From Clostridia bacterium (GTDB lineage Bacteria; Bacillota; Clostridia; UBA1381), in the NCBI GenBank assembly GCA_017521775.1, contig JAFXBO010000126.1, forward strand, positions 1 to 13,849: a DNA stretch of 13,849 nt. Reading direction: 5' to 3'. Under the pieces are notes generated by a model that saw only the letters and a program-made list of their open reading frames with translations, was not told the DNA's origin and did not search any database. Shown here piece after piece: positions 1-7,317 of the stretch; the stretch's first letter is position 1; each line of letters starts with the position of its first letter. The position numbers were made by a program, and so were the translations under genes.

Positions 1-40
1 ATCACCGACTGAAACAATTCAGTCGGTGATTTAATTTTTT
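1..40 (+). terminator. Intrinsic terminator of an off-window gene
   Basis: A perfect 13-bp inverted repeat (1-13 with 18-30) closes over a 4-base loop (acaa) and is followed by a T-rich run at 31-41. This is the form of a rho-independent terminator reading on the plus strand, so a plus-strand gene probably ends just left of the window. The stem is symmetrical and could also act on the minus strand, but the base run needed on that side lies outside the window. Confidence 0.85.
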
Positions 41-47
41 TATGGTT

Positions 48-216
48 TGCGAAGATGTTCGCACTATGGCGGCTTTTGTTGCCGCCTAATTGGACAAGCA
101 CTCGTTAACGGCTCGCTTGTGCATTATTAATGCACTTTTGCGAGCCTGCATCTGGGGTGTTTTTTAAGAGGGAACTCCCTCTTAAATGGTTTTAGTCCTT
201 TTGACATCAAAAGGAC
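48..216. repeat. Cluster of five stem-loops, no gene
   Basis: Five consecutive perfect or near-perfect inverted repeats lie here. They are 48-53/58-63 (TGCGAA/TTCGCA), 68-73/81-86 (GGCGGC/GCCGCC), 110-116/140-146 (GGCTCGC/GCGAGCC) enclosing 119-124/130-135 (GTGCAT/ATGCAC), 163-173/176-186 (11 bp) and 195-204/207-216 (10 bp). None is followed by a good T-run on either strand, so they are not simple terminators. No credible protein is encoded on either strand. They could be a palindromic repeat element, a structured RNA or remains of one; copy number elsewhere in the genome cannot be judged from this window. Confidence 0.7.
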
Positions 217-284
217 ATAAAAGTTAAAAATTTGCATAGTATTGTTTTTTAGCGCTGTAGTTTGAATTGTCACATTTTTTATGT

Positions 285-397
285 GTTCTTTTATGACTAA
301 AAGAACCAAAAGTCTTGGGAGCTTCGCCCCAAACCCCAGCGGGGGATGCGATCTCCCCCTGCACCCCTTCAAACGCTTCAAGGGCTCTGCCCTTGAA
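285..397. repeat. G/C-rich stem-loop block, probable dispersed intergenic repeat
   Basis: Four more hairpins lie downstream of sigG: 285-292/299-306 (GTTCTTTT/AAAAGAAC), 315-322/326-332 (7-bp stem with one bulged A), 341-346/354-359 (GGGGGA/TCCCCC) and 377-385/389-397 (TTCAAGGGC/GCCCTTGAA). The block is much richer in G and C than its surroundings. It resembles the G/C-rich palindromic repeats often seen between genes in Clostridia, but that likeness is from memory and untested. Nothing else is seen in 217-284 or 398-442. sigG transcripts reading leftward would run into this block. Confidence 0.55.
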
Positions 398-442
398 AAT
401 CCCGTTTTATAAAGGGGAATTTGTCGTTCTATAGTATAAAAA

Positions 443-1213
443 TTACACATATTTTCTCATATTCTTTAGTGCCGACTTTTCAAGTCGCGACACCTGTGCC
501 TGTGAAATTCCTATTTCATCTGCGATTTCCATCTGGGTTTTACCTTCAAAAAATCGCATATTCAAAATATTTTTTTCTCTTTCGTTTAATCTCTTCATTG
601 CCTCTGATATAGCAATATTCTCAAGCCAGTTTTCATCGGTATTTTTTGTATCCTTAACCTGATCCATAACATAGATTGCCTCTCCACCATCGTGATATAC
701 AGGCTCATAAAGGCTAACAGGGTCGCAAATTGCATCAAGTGCAAAAACAACATCCTCTTTGGGTAAATCCATTTCCTTTGCAATTTCTGCAACGGTCGGC
801 TCTTTGGAATTTTTGTTAACAAGCTTTTCCTTAACGTAAAGTGCCTTATATGCAATATCCTTTAGGGAACGGCTTACTCTTATTGCGTTATTATCTCTTA
901 AATATCTCCTGATTTCGCCTATTATCATAGGTACAGCATAGGTGGAGAACTGAACATTTTGTGACAAATCGAAGTTGTCTATTGCTTTAATAAGACCTAT
1001 ACACCCAACCTGAAACAAATCATCGATATTTTCTCCTCGGTTATTAAATCGTTGAATAACACTTAAAACAAGTCTTAGGTTTCCTTCTACAAATTCCTCT
1101 CTTGCCACACTATCCCCTGACTTTATCTTTAAAAACAATTCCTCTTTTTTCTCTCTTGGTATGACTGGTAGCTTTGAGGTGTTTACTCCGCATATATCAA
1201 CCTTGTTAATCAC
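443..1213 (-). CDS. sigG: RNA polymerase sporulation sigma factor SigG
   Basis: Forespore-specific sigma factor of the sigma-70 family, which directs late forespore transcription, including SASP genes. The 256-residue protein matches SigG closely along its length. The N-terminal CGVNTSKLPV is typical of the family. Region 2 spans about 45-115 and includes NLRLVLSVIQRFNNRGE, DDLFQVGCIGL and FSTYAVPMIIGEIRRYLRD. Region 3 is about 120-170. Region 4 has a helix-turn-helix at about 226-246 (ADEIGISQAQVSRLEK). Length is normal. The start is GTG at 1213; AAAGGGGG lies 8 bases upstream, and the overlapping ATG two bases earlier runs straight into TGA. In many Firmicutes sigG lies beside spoIIGA-sigE; here it stands alone, divergent from the pot operon. 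Confidence 0.97.
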   Translation of the reverse strand: MINKVDICGVNTSKLPVIPREKKEELFLKIKSGDSVAREEFVEGNLRLVLSVIQRFNNRGENIDDLFQVGCIGLIKAIDNFDLSQNVQFSTYAVPMIIGEIRRYLRDNNAIRVSRSLKDIAYKALYVKEKLVNKNSKEPTVAEIAKEMDLPKEDVVFALDAICDPVSLYEPVYHDGGEAIYVMDQVKDTKNTDENWLENIAISEAMKRLNEREKNILNMRFFEGKTQMEIADEIGISQAQVSRLEKSALKNMRKYV

Positions 1214-1277
1214 ATAAAAAACCCCCTTTATAATATGTACACATAATTTTCGATTAACAGGCTTTGGAGAATAATTA

Positions 1278-1306
1278 TATTATTGCCAAAATGAAAGGTT
1301 TAATAC
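1278..1306 (-). promoter_or_regulatory. Candidate forespore (sigma-F/sigma-G type) promoter of sigG
   Basis: Read on the minus strand, GGCAATAATA (1287-1278) fits the sigma-F -10 pattern GGNRANANTW at every fixed position. GTATT (1306-1302) is one base from the GYATA -35 pattern. The gap of 14 bases is 1-2 short of the usual spacing, which is the main weakness. The expected transcript would have a leader of about 60 bases before the GTG start. In Bacillus sigG is read by sigma-F and then by SigG itself, so a forespore promoter is expected here. Confidence 0.35.
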
Positions 1307-1354
1307 GAGTATTTTTTTTGTAGAACTTTACAAGTATTTTTTTATTAAAAACTA

Positions 1355-1370
1355 TTGACTTTTTTGTCAA
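1355..1370. promoter_or_regulatory. Possible operator: inverted repeat over the pot -35 box
   Basis: TTGAC and GTCAA form a perfect 5-bp inverted repeat separated by six T residues. The right half overlaps the -35 box TTGTCA of the pot promoter. A second repeat with the same 5-6-5 geometry, TCTCA and TGAGA, lies at 1401-1416, next to the predicted transcription start. No regulator gene is adjacent, although pot operons in Firmicutes often have one. Binding is inference only. Confidence 0.3.
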
Positions 1371-1392
1371 ATTAGTATAAAGTTTTTATGAT
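1364..1392 (+). promoter_or_regulatory. Sigma-A promoter of the pot operon
   Basis: TTGTCA at 1364-1369 (-35) and TATGAT at 1387-1392 (-10) are separated by 17 bases; each is one base off consensus. The predicted start is near 1399, giving a leader of about 80 bases before potA. A TTGACT at 1355 with TATAAA at 1376 is an alternative, but its 15-base spacer is poorer. Confidence 0.65.
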
Positions 1393-1424
1393 AGGGTAAT
1401 TCTCACTTTTTTGAGATACTATCG

Positions 1425-1449
1425 GCTTGTTCCTGTAATTTGGACAAGC
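1425..1449 (+). other. Leader hairpin upstream of potA
   Basis: GCTTGTTCC (1425-1433) pairs with GGACAAGC (1442-1449) as an 8-bp stem with one bulged T and an 8-base loop. It lies in the predicted 5' leader and ends about 16 bases before the potA ribosome-binding site. No T-run follows, so it is not a terminator. It could affect RNA stability or ribosome access. The right arm belongs to a 10-base word also present at 91-100. Confidence 0.4.
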
Positions 1450-1477
1450 AGTTTTATATTGAATTGGAGGTAGAAAG

Positions 1478-2518
1478 TTGGGGAAAATTGTCAGTCTTGA
1501 TAACATATGCTTATCATTTGAGGGAGAACAGATACTAAACAATATTAATTTGGACATTTTCGATAAGGAATTTGTTACTTTGCTTGGCCCATCGGGTTGT
1601 GGAAAGACAACTACTTTGCGTATTATTGGTGGATTTTTGGAGCCTGATTTAGGTGATGTTATTTTTGATGGGAAGAAAATGAATAATATTCCTCCACATA
1701 AAAGAAACATCAACACTGTGTTCCAGAGATATGCGCTCTTTCCTCATTTGAATGTTTACGATAATATAGCTTTTGGATTAAGAGTAAAAAAACTCAATGA
1801 AAAGGAAATAAAAGAAAGAGTTTTTGAGATGTTAAAGCTTGTCAATCTTGTGGGATTTGAAAATCGTTCTGTGCAAAGGCTTTCAGGTGGTCAGCAACAA
1901 AGAGTTGCCATTGCAAGAGCACTTATCAATCGTCCAAAGGTGCTTTTACTTGATGAGCCTTTGGGTGCATTAGATTTAAAGCTTCGTAAAGAAATGCAAA
2001 TCGAGCTGAAAAAAATCCAACAGAGCCTTGAAATTACATTTATATATGTAACTCACGATCAGGAAGAAGCACTTACAATGAGTGATACTGTTGTGGTTAT
2101 GAATAATGGTGTTATTCAGCAAATCGGCACTCCTCAGGATATTTACAACGAGCCTGTGAATGCTTTCGTGGCTGATTTTATTGGTGAGAGTAATATAATA
2201 GACGGAATTATGTTAAAAGACTGTCTTGTTAATATATTTGGGCAGGAATTTGAATGTGTTGACAAAGGATTTTCTCTAAATGAAGAAGTTGATGTTGTTA
2301 TCCGTCCTGAAGATATACATATAATACCAAAGGATAATGCAAGACTTTTTGGCACTGTTGAAACAGTAACCTTTAAGGGTGTGCATTATGAGATGCTTGT
2401 GCGTTCTGATAATTTTAACTGGCTTATTCATTCAACAAAGGCAGCTGAGCAAGGCTCAGTTATCGGAATGGATGTTGACCCGTTTGATATTCATATTATG
2501 AAAAAGACAACTGAATAA
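1478..2518 (+). CDS. potA: Spermidine/putrescine ABC transporter ATPase PotA
   Basis: Cytoplasmic ATPase that powers polyamine import through PotB and PotC. All ABC motifs are present: Walker A GPSGCGKT (37-44), Q-loop Q83 in [10 protein letters not shown], signature LSGGQQQR (135-142), Walker B VLLLDE (155-160), D-loop GALD (163-166) and switch histidine H193 in [10 protein letters not shown]-terminal TOBE-type regulatory domain follows (about 270-345, beginning VVIRPEDI). Length of 346 residues is normal. The start is TTG at 1478, 7 bases after GGAGG; no in-frame ATG lies near the N terminus. First gene of potABCD, 15 bases before potB. Confidence 0.95.
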   Translation: MGKIVSLDNICLSFEGEQILNNINLDIFDKEFVTLLGPSGCGKTTTLRIIGGFLEPDLGDVIFDGKKMNNIPPHKRNINTVFQRYALFPHLNVYDNIAFGLRVKKLNEKEIKERVFEMLKLVNLVGFENRSVQRLSGGQQQRVAIARALINRPKVLLLDEPLGALDLKLRKEMQIELKKIQQSLEITFIYVTHDQEEALTMSDTVVVMNNGVIQQIGTPQDIYNEPVNAFVADFIGESNIIDGIMLKDCLVNIFGQEFECVDKGFSLNEEVDVVIRPEDIHIIPKDNARLFGTVETVTFKGVHYEMLVRSDNFNWLIHSTKAAEQGSVIGMDVDPFDIHIMKKTTE

Positions 2519-2533
2519 AGGGGGGCGGACAGA

Positions 2534-3373
2534 TTGAATGAAAATACTCATACACACCGTTCTCTTTTGCAAAAGCTTATAGCAGCACCTTATATAGTAT
2601 GGATGATTGTCTTTATCATTGTTCCGCTTGCTATGGTTGCATATTTTGCTATGACAACTGCTGATGGCGTGTTTACCTTGGAAAATATTAAAGATGTATG
2701 GCAATATGCAAATATATTTGTTCGTTCGATATGGCTTGCAGCTATTGCAACAGTTATTTGTCTTGTGATTGCATATCCTGCAGCATATATTCTTTCAAGA
2801 ACAAGTGCAAGTGCTCAAAGCACACTGTTGATGCTGGTTATGCTTCCTATGTGGATGAACTTTTTATTAAGAACATATGCGTGGATGACTATACTGGGAA
2901 ACAACGGACTTATAAATTCATTTTTAGGTCTTTTTGGGATAGACTCAATAAAAATGCTAAATACACAGGGTGCAGTTGTTTTGGGAATGGTTTATAATTA
3001 TCTTCCATATATGATTTTGCCATTATACACTGTGATGATGAAAATTGATAAGAGTGTATTGGAGGCAGCACACGATTTGGGATGCAATGGAGCCAAGACT
3101 TTGTTTAAAGTTGTTATGCCGCTTAGTATTCCCGGTATAACCTCTGGAATAACAATGGTATTTGTGCCTGCAATTTCAACTTTTATAATCTCAAGAATGC
3201 TTGGCGGAGGTTCACAGCTCTTAATCGGTGACCTTATAGAAATGCAGTTTTTGGGAAATTCCTATAATCCAAACCTTGGTTCAGCAATTTCGCTGGTGCT
3301 TATGGTTATAGTTTTAATTATTATGACTGTTATGAATCAGTTCGATGCTGGTGATGACAAGGTGTTGATGTAG
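2534..3373 (+). CDS. potB: Spermidine/putrescine ABC transporter permease PotB
   Basis: Inner-membrane permease subunit of the polyamine importer. The 279 residues hold about six hydrophobic segments (for example about 18-40, 64-88, 97-120, 145-167, 203-220 and 250-267). The conserved cytoplasmic EAA loop (177-201, EAAHDLGCNGAKTLF) is the contact site for the ATPase. The segment LPMWMNFLLRTYAWM (104-118) is typical of PotB. The start is TTG at 2534, 8 bases after AAGGGGGG; the first in-frame ATG is at residue 24, inside the first membrane segment, so TTG is required. It follows potA closely and is 12 bases from potC. Confidence 0.94.
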   Translation: MNENTHTHRSLLQKLIAAPYIVWMIVFIIVPLAMVAYFAMTTADGVFTLENIKDVWQYANIFVRSIWLAAIATVICLVIAYPAAYILSRTSASAQSTLLMLVMLPMWMNFLLRTYAWMTILGNNGLINSFLGLFGIDSIKMLNTQGAVVLGMVYNYLPYMILPLYTVMMKIDKSVLEAAHDLGCNGAKTLFKVVMPLSIPGITSGITMVFVPAISTFIISRMLGGGSQLLIGDLIEMQFLGNSYNPNLGSAISLVLMVIVLIIMTVMNQFDAGDDKVLM

Positions 3374-3385
3374 GAGGTGCAGAAT

Positions 3386-4195
3386 ATGAAAAAAATATCA
3401 AAATTATATCTTGCTCTTTTATTTCTTTTTCTTTATGCACCGATTTTTGTTTTAATTGTTTACTCATTTAACGAAAGCAAGAGTAAAACAGTTTTTTCGG
3501 GATTTACATTTGACTGGTATATAAAGCTTTTTAATAATGAGCTTATTATGACTTCGTTGGGAAATACTCTGCTCATTGCAATTGTGGCTTCAGTTGTTTC
3601 AACTATATTGGGAACTATGGCTGCAATAGGCTTTTCTAAAATGAGAAAGCTTCCAAGAGCGTTGATGATGAATGTCAACAATATTCCGATTATAAATCCT
3701 GAAATCGTAACAGGTGTATCCCTGATGCTTTTATTCGTATTCTTCGCTGCAAGAATGAATTTCGAGTTTGGAATGGGAACACTTTTACTTGCTCATATAA
3801 CATTTGATGTTCCGTATGTGGTTTTGAATGTTATGCCGAAGCTAAGACAGATGAATCCTCATATATATGAGGCAGCACAGGATTTGGGATGTAACCCCGT
3901 AAAAGCATTTTTCAAGGTTGTTCTGCCTGAGATAATGCCCGGAGTTTTATCGGGATTTTTAATGAGCTTTGCTTATTCCTTGGATGATTTTGTAATCAGC
4001 TATTTTACGAGCGGCTCAAATTCTCAGACATTACCTATCACCATTTATTCAATGACAAGAAGAAAGGTGAGCCCTGAAATCAATGCTTTATCAACTATAA
4101 TCTTTATTGTGGTTGTGACAGTTTTGGTTGTTAAAAATATTTTGGAAAAAAGAGATATGAAAAAGAGAAATGAAGAAATCTTAGTCGAAAGATAA
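3386..4195 (+). CDS. potC: Spermidine/putrescine ABC transporter permease PotC
   Basis: Second membrane permease of the polyamine importer, pairing with PotB. From the chosen start it has 269 residues, normal for PotC. Hydrophobic segments lie at about 7-27, 60-84, 108-122, 131-150, 187-200 and 236-252. The EAA loop is EAAQDLGCNPVKAFFKV (162-178). SLDDFVISYFTSG (198-210) is a PotC hallmark, and the C terminus is a charged cytoplasmic tail. I chose ATG at 3386, 7 bases after AGGAGGT (3372-3378); a GTG at 3377 is in frame but sits inside that ribosome-binding site. Confidence 0.94.
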   Translation: MKKISKLYLALLFLFLYAPIFVLIVYSFNESKSKTVFSGFTFDWYIKLFNNELIMTSLGNTLLIAIVASVVSTILGTMAAIGFSKMRKLPRALMMNVNNIPIINPEIVTGVSLMLLFVFFAARMNFEFGMGTLLLAHITFDVPYVVLNVMPKLRQMNPHIYEAAQDLGCNPVKAFFKVVLPEIMPGVLSGFLMSFAYSLDDFVISYFTSGSNSQTLPITIYSMTRRKVSPEINALSTIIFIVVVTVLVVKNILEKRDMKKRNEEILVER

Positions 4196-4219
4196 CACAA
4201 TGGAAGGGAAGAGATAGTA

Positions 4220-5344
4220 TTGACAAAAAAAATTAGTTTGGTTTTGGCAGCATTGTTGGGATTTGGAGCAATCAGCGCTTGTTCGGATAAGCTTGCAGAG
4301 CCAACAGTTAATGTTTCTGACAAAGCATATTATGAAAAATTCAAGGAAGACGGTCTTTCAATTAATGTGTATAACTGGGGAGAATATATAGCTGACGGAA
4401 GTGAGGATGAGATGATGAATGTCAATGCAGAATTTGAGGCATTGACAGGTATTGAGGTTAACTACACAACCTATGCTACCAATGAAGAGCTTTATGCGAA
4501 AATGAAGGGTGGCGGCGCTGATTATGACATAATCATACCATCCGATTATATGATTTCAAGAATGATTAAAGAGGATATGTTAAAACCTCTTGATTATACT
4601 AAAATTCCGAATGCTCAGTATATAATGGACAGTTTTAAAAACGCAACCTATGATGAGGGCGATAAATATTCAGTTCCTTACACCTGGGGAACAGTCGGAA
4701 TTATATATGACAAGGAGGCAGTTACAGAAACCGATATCGACTGGGATATTTTGTGGAACGAAAAGTATTCAGGACAAATTCTTATGTTTGATAATCCAAG
4801 AGATGCATTCGCAATAGCAGAGCTTATTTTGGGATATTCTCTAAACACAGAAAATCCTGATGAACTAAAAAAGGCTGCTGACAAACTAACCCAGCAAAAA
4901 CCTCTTGTACAAGCGTATGTAATGGATGAGATTTTTGATAAAATGGGTGCTCAGGAAGCAGCACTAGCTCCTTATTATGCAGGTGATGGTGTGACCTTGA
5001 TGAAAGATTACGAGCATTTGGGATTCGTAGTTCCAAAGAGTGGAACAAATCGTTTTGTTGATGCAATATGCATTCCAAAAACATCTGGAAAAGAAGATTT
5101 AGCACATATGTATATCAATTTTCTTTGCGAGCCTGAGGTTGCATTGGCAAATGCAGAATACATTGGTTATTCAACACCAAACTCTGTAGCTTTTGAAAAT
5201 ATCAGCGATGAGATTAAGAATGACGGAATTTCATATCCTGATGATGAGTATTTAAATAATAAAACAACAGTTTATAAAAACCTGTCAGATGATGCTAATA
5301 AATTGATGCAGGACTTGTGGACTGCTATGAAATCTGAAAGCTAA
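4220..5344 (+). CDS. potD: Spermidine/putrescine-binding lipoprotein PotD
   Basis: Extracytoplasmic substrate-binding protein that delivers polyamine to PotBC. The 374 residues begin with a lipoprotein signal (MTKK, hydrophobic core, lipobox ISAC with the lipid-anchored cysteine at C21). Family motifs include VYNWGEYI (50-57), DIIIPSDYM (103-111), YTWGTVGIIYD (154-164), YYAGDG (252-257), FVDAICIPKTSG (279-290) and YSTPN (317-321). The tryptophan of the E. coli WMD motif appears to be F279 here, so ligand preference between spermidine and putrescine is open. The start is TTG at 4220, 24 bases after potC, with a purine-rich site at 4202-4213. No clear terminator follows. Confidence 0.94.
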   Translation: MTKKISLVLAALLGFGAISACSDKLAEPTVNVSDKAYYEKFKEDGLSINVYNWGEYIADGSEDEMMNVNAEFEALTGIEVNYTTYATNEELYAKMKGGGADYDIIIPSDYMISRMIKEDMLKPLDYTKIPNAQYIMDSFKNATYDEGDKYSVPYTWGTVGIIYDKEAVTETDIDWDILWNEKYSGQILMFDNPRDAFAIAELILGYSLNTENPDELKKAADKLTQQKPLVQAYVMDEIFDKMGAQEAALAPYYAGDGVTLMKDYEHLGFVVPKSGTNRFVDAICIPKTSGKEDLAHMYINFLCEPEVALANAEYIGYSTPNSVAFENISDEIKNDGISYPDDEYLNNKTTVYKNLSDDANKLMQDLWTAMKSES

Positions 5345-5392
5345 GTGTTAAATTTGCACAAATATGGTCATTTAATGTTGTTTGAATAAATA

Positions 5393-5421
5393 TTGACATT
5401 AGATAAAAAAAATAGTATAAT
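5393..5421 (+). promoter_or_regulatory. Consensus sigma-A promoter of the SLH gene
   Basis: TTGACA (5393-5398) and TATAAT (5416-5421) are both perfect consensus, with an ideal 17-base spacer. The predicted start is near 5428, 30 bases before the gene. This is the strongest promoter seen in the window and fits an abundant cell-surface protein. A 12-base palindrome ATTTGCACAAAT lies upstream at 5352-5363. Confidence 0.9.
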
Positions 5422-5457
5422 ATTTGTAAACTGAAAATATGAGAGGATGAAAGATTT

Positions 5458-7194
5458 ATGAAAAAAATTATATCAATTATAATTGCATCTGCAATGCTGT
5501 TGAGTACAACAACTTCATTCGCAGCAAGCCTTAAAGATGTTATAAGAGATTATGTTGGTGTTGATGTGATGGAGGAACTAACAAGGGATGTTCCTGTTCC
5601 AACAGACATATCTGTGAAAACTCAAAGTGGTACATTTGAAAACGGACCATTGATACTTTCACTTTATAATACAAAGAACACAAAGTTCTCTTTTAAAGCA
5701 AGTATTGATATGGAAAATGTAAAAGCAAGATATGCTGATTATAAAGCAGCAGCAGAAGCTTTGGTTGCCGGTGACACTGCATTGGAAACTGAGCTTGCAG
5801 GATGTACTGTTTCAGGTCAGTTTATAATTACTGTTCTTTATCCAACACAGAACTTTACTGTTAATCCTGCTGCAAAAACAGACACTGCAATGGCAGGATT
5901 TACATCTGAAAACGGTGATCATTTAGATGTTTTTGAAGAAACAGTAGCAAGAGATATTACAACAGATGGAAAAATTGTTATAACTGTTGATGTTAAAGCT
6001 GGAACAACAATTGATGATTTGGATGCATTATCTGATTTATATCTTACATATGACAATAATGCTATAAATGCAGACGGAGAATATACTGTAAGAGGTACAG
6101 TTACAGGTTATACAACAATTAAGTCAGGAAATGATGAAATTGGTGAGATTACATATTTGTTTAATCAGGAAGCCGGCAAAGAAAATGATGCAGATTATCG
6201 TGACCCTGCTGATGACATAAGCGCAACAGTGGTTGTATCAAGTCCTAGCTCAGGCGGAACAAGTCTTGGTGGCGGAATAAGACACGATCTTACAATAATG
6301 GATGGAGATGCAGAGCATAGCGGAAAGCAGTATTTGGATAATACAACAGTTGAAATAGGCAAGCTTCCAATGCCTGAAAAAGAGGGTTATGTGTTTGCTG
6401 GTTATTATTACGATAAAGAGTTCACAAAGCCTGTTGAAGAAACATTTAAGTTAACAGAAGATACTACTATCTATATTAAGTGGAAGGCAAGTGTTTTGAA
6501 CGAAACAAATCACTTTGCATTTATTATCGGATATCCTATGGAAGACGGTCGTGAAGAAGTAAGACCTGAAAACAATATGACAAGAGAAGAAATTGCAACA
6601 GTATTCTATCGTTTGTTGAAGGATGATGTAAGAGATAAGTTGTTCACAGATGAAAACAATTTCCCTGATGTAGCGACTGAAAGATGGTCTAATAAGGCAA
6701 TATCAACTGTTGCAAATGGTAATTATATTAACGGATATGAGGATGGAACATTCAGACCTGCACAGCCAATCACAAGAGCTGAATTCGTAACAATTGCTGC
6801 AAGAGCTTATGCTGTTGAAGAAGTTTACACATACGAGGTTGACTTTACTGATGTTAAGGGACACTGGGCAGATAAGTATATTAACTATGCAACAGTATCA
6901 GGTTGGATTGATGGTTATGAAGACAACACATTCAAGCCTGACCAGTACATCACAAGAGCAGAGGTTATGAAGATAATCAACCATATGTTGGGTCGTCGTG
7001 TTAACGAAGAAGGACTTACTCCTGATGCTAAGCGGTGGGTGGATAACTCCAAGGATAAGTGGTATTACTATGAAGTAATCGAAGCTACAAACTTCCACGC
7101 ATTTGACAGAGCAGAAGGCGAAACATATGAAACATGGACAGAAATTTTAGAAAATGAAATCCTTGTTGATAAGCCTGAATATGAAGACGCATAA
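5458..7194 (+). CDS. Secreted S-layer homology (SLH) domain protein with InlB-type repeat
   Basis: Predicted exported protein that binds secondary cell-wall polymer through SLH domains. A signal peptide occupies residues 1 to about 22 (MKKII start, hydrophobic core, SFA/A cleavage site). Residues about 25-260 look beta-rich and are not recognised. A Ser/Gly linker (261-273) leads to a Listeria-Bacteroides (InlB B-type) repeat at about 278-343, ending TTIYIKWK. Three SLH motifs follow at about 347-388, 403-452 and 462-510, the latter two with NGYEDGTFRP/ITRAEF and DGYEDNTFKP/ITRAEV. A short SLH-like remnant lies at 526-550. The first SLH motif is unusual, having MEDGREEV in place of the usual DGT turn. 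Tandem stops TAA TAG end the gene. It is a single-gene unit between its own promoter and terminator. What the N-terminal part does is unknown. Confidence 0.9.
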   Translation: MKKIISIIIASAMLLSTTTSFAASLKDVIRDYVGVDVMEELTRDVPVPTDISVKTQSGTFENGPLILSLYNTKNTKFSFKASIDMENVKARYADYKAAAEALVAGDTALETELAGCTVSGQFIITVLYPTQNFTVNPAAKTDTAMAGFTSENGDHLDVFEETVARDITTDGKIVITVDVKAGTTIDDLDALSDLYLTYDNNAINADGEYTVRGTVTGYTTIKSGNDEIGEITYLFNQEAGKENDADYRDPADDISATVVVSSPSSGGTSLGGGIRHDLTIMDGDAEHSGKQYLDNTTVEIGKLPMPEKEGYVFAGYYYDKEFTKPVEETFKLTEDTTIYIKWKASVLNETNHFAFIIGYPMEDGREEVRPENNMTREEIATVFYRLLKDDVRDKLFTDENNFPDVATERWSNKAISTVANGNYINGYEDGTFRPAQPITRAEFVTIAARAYAVEEVYTYEVDFTDVKGHWADKYINYATVSGWIDGYEDNTFKPDQYITRAEVMKIINHMLGRRVNEEGLTPDAKRWVDNSKDKWYYYEVIEATNFHAFDRAEGETYETWTEILENEILVDKPEYEDA

Positions 7195-7207
7195 TAGTTA
7201 AAAGGAT

Positions 7208-7246
7208 AGGCTGTCTTGCCCAATGGGTGAGACAGCCTCTTTTTTT
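7208..7246 (+). terminator. Strong intrinsic terminator after the SLH gene
   Basis: AGGCTGTCT (7208-7216) pairs with AGACAGCCT (7230-7238). Pairing continues inward (GCCC with GGGT) to a 3-base loop, giving about 14 bp including wobble pairs. It is followed by CTTTTTTT. It insulates nusB from the highly expressed SLH gene. Confidence 0.93.
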
Positions 7247-7256
7247 GGTTTTACTA

Positions 7257-7285
7257 TTGCGTTTTTTCTTATTTTATTATATAAT
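7257..7285 (+). promoter_or_regulatory. Sigma-A promoter of the nusB operon
   Basis: TTGCGT (7257-7262) and a perfect TATAAT (7280-7285) are separated by 17 bases, immediately downstream of the SLH terminator. Transcription would begin near 7292, only about 26 bases before the nusB start. Confidence 0.75.
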
Positions 7286-7317
7286 GATAAAAAAAGAAAT
7301 AAATGGAGATTTTATAT

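Noticed and set aside
195..216. Terminator of sigG
   Set aside because: The stem is perfect but no T-run follows on the minus strand; the same holds for 163-186 and 377-397.
48..397. CRISPR array or tandem repeat
   Set aside because: The hairpins differ in sequence and spacing; there is no repeated unit with unique spacers.
127..450. Minus-strand open frame of 107 codons over the palindrome cluster
   Set aside because: Composition is low-complexity and Pro/Lys/Leu-rich, it runs through several hairpins and into the end of sigG, and has no family likeness.
1231..1237. Minus-strand CATATTA as a SigG -10 box for sigG
   Set aside because: It matches CATNNTA, but transcription would start inside the ribosome-binding site and no GHATR -35 lies at the right distance.
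3377..3385. GTG start of potC
   Set aside because: It lies within the ribosome-binding site for ATG 3386.
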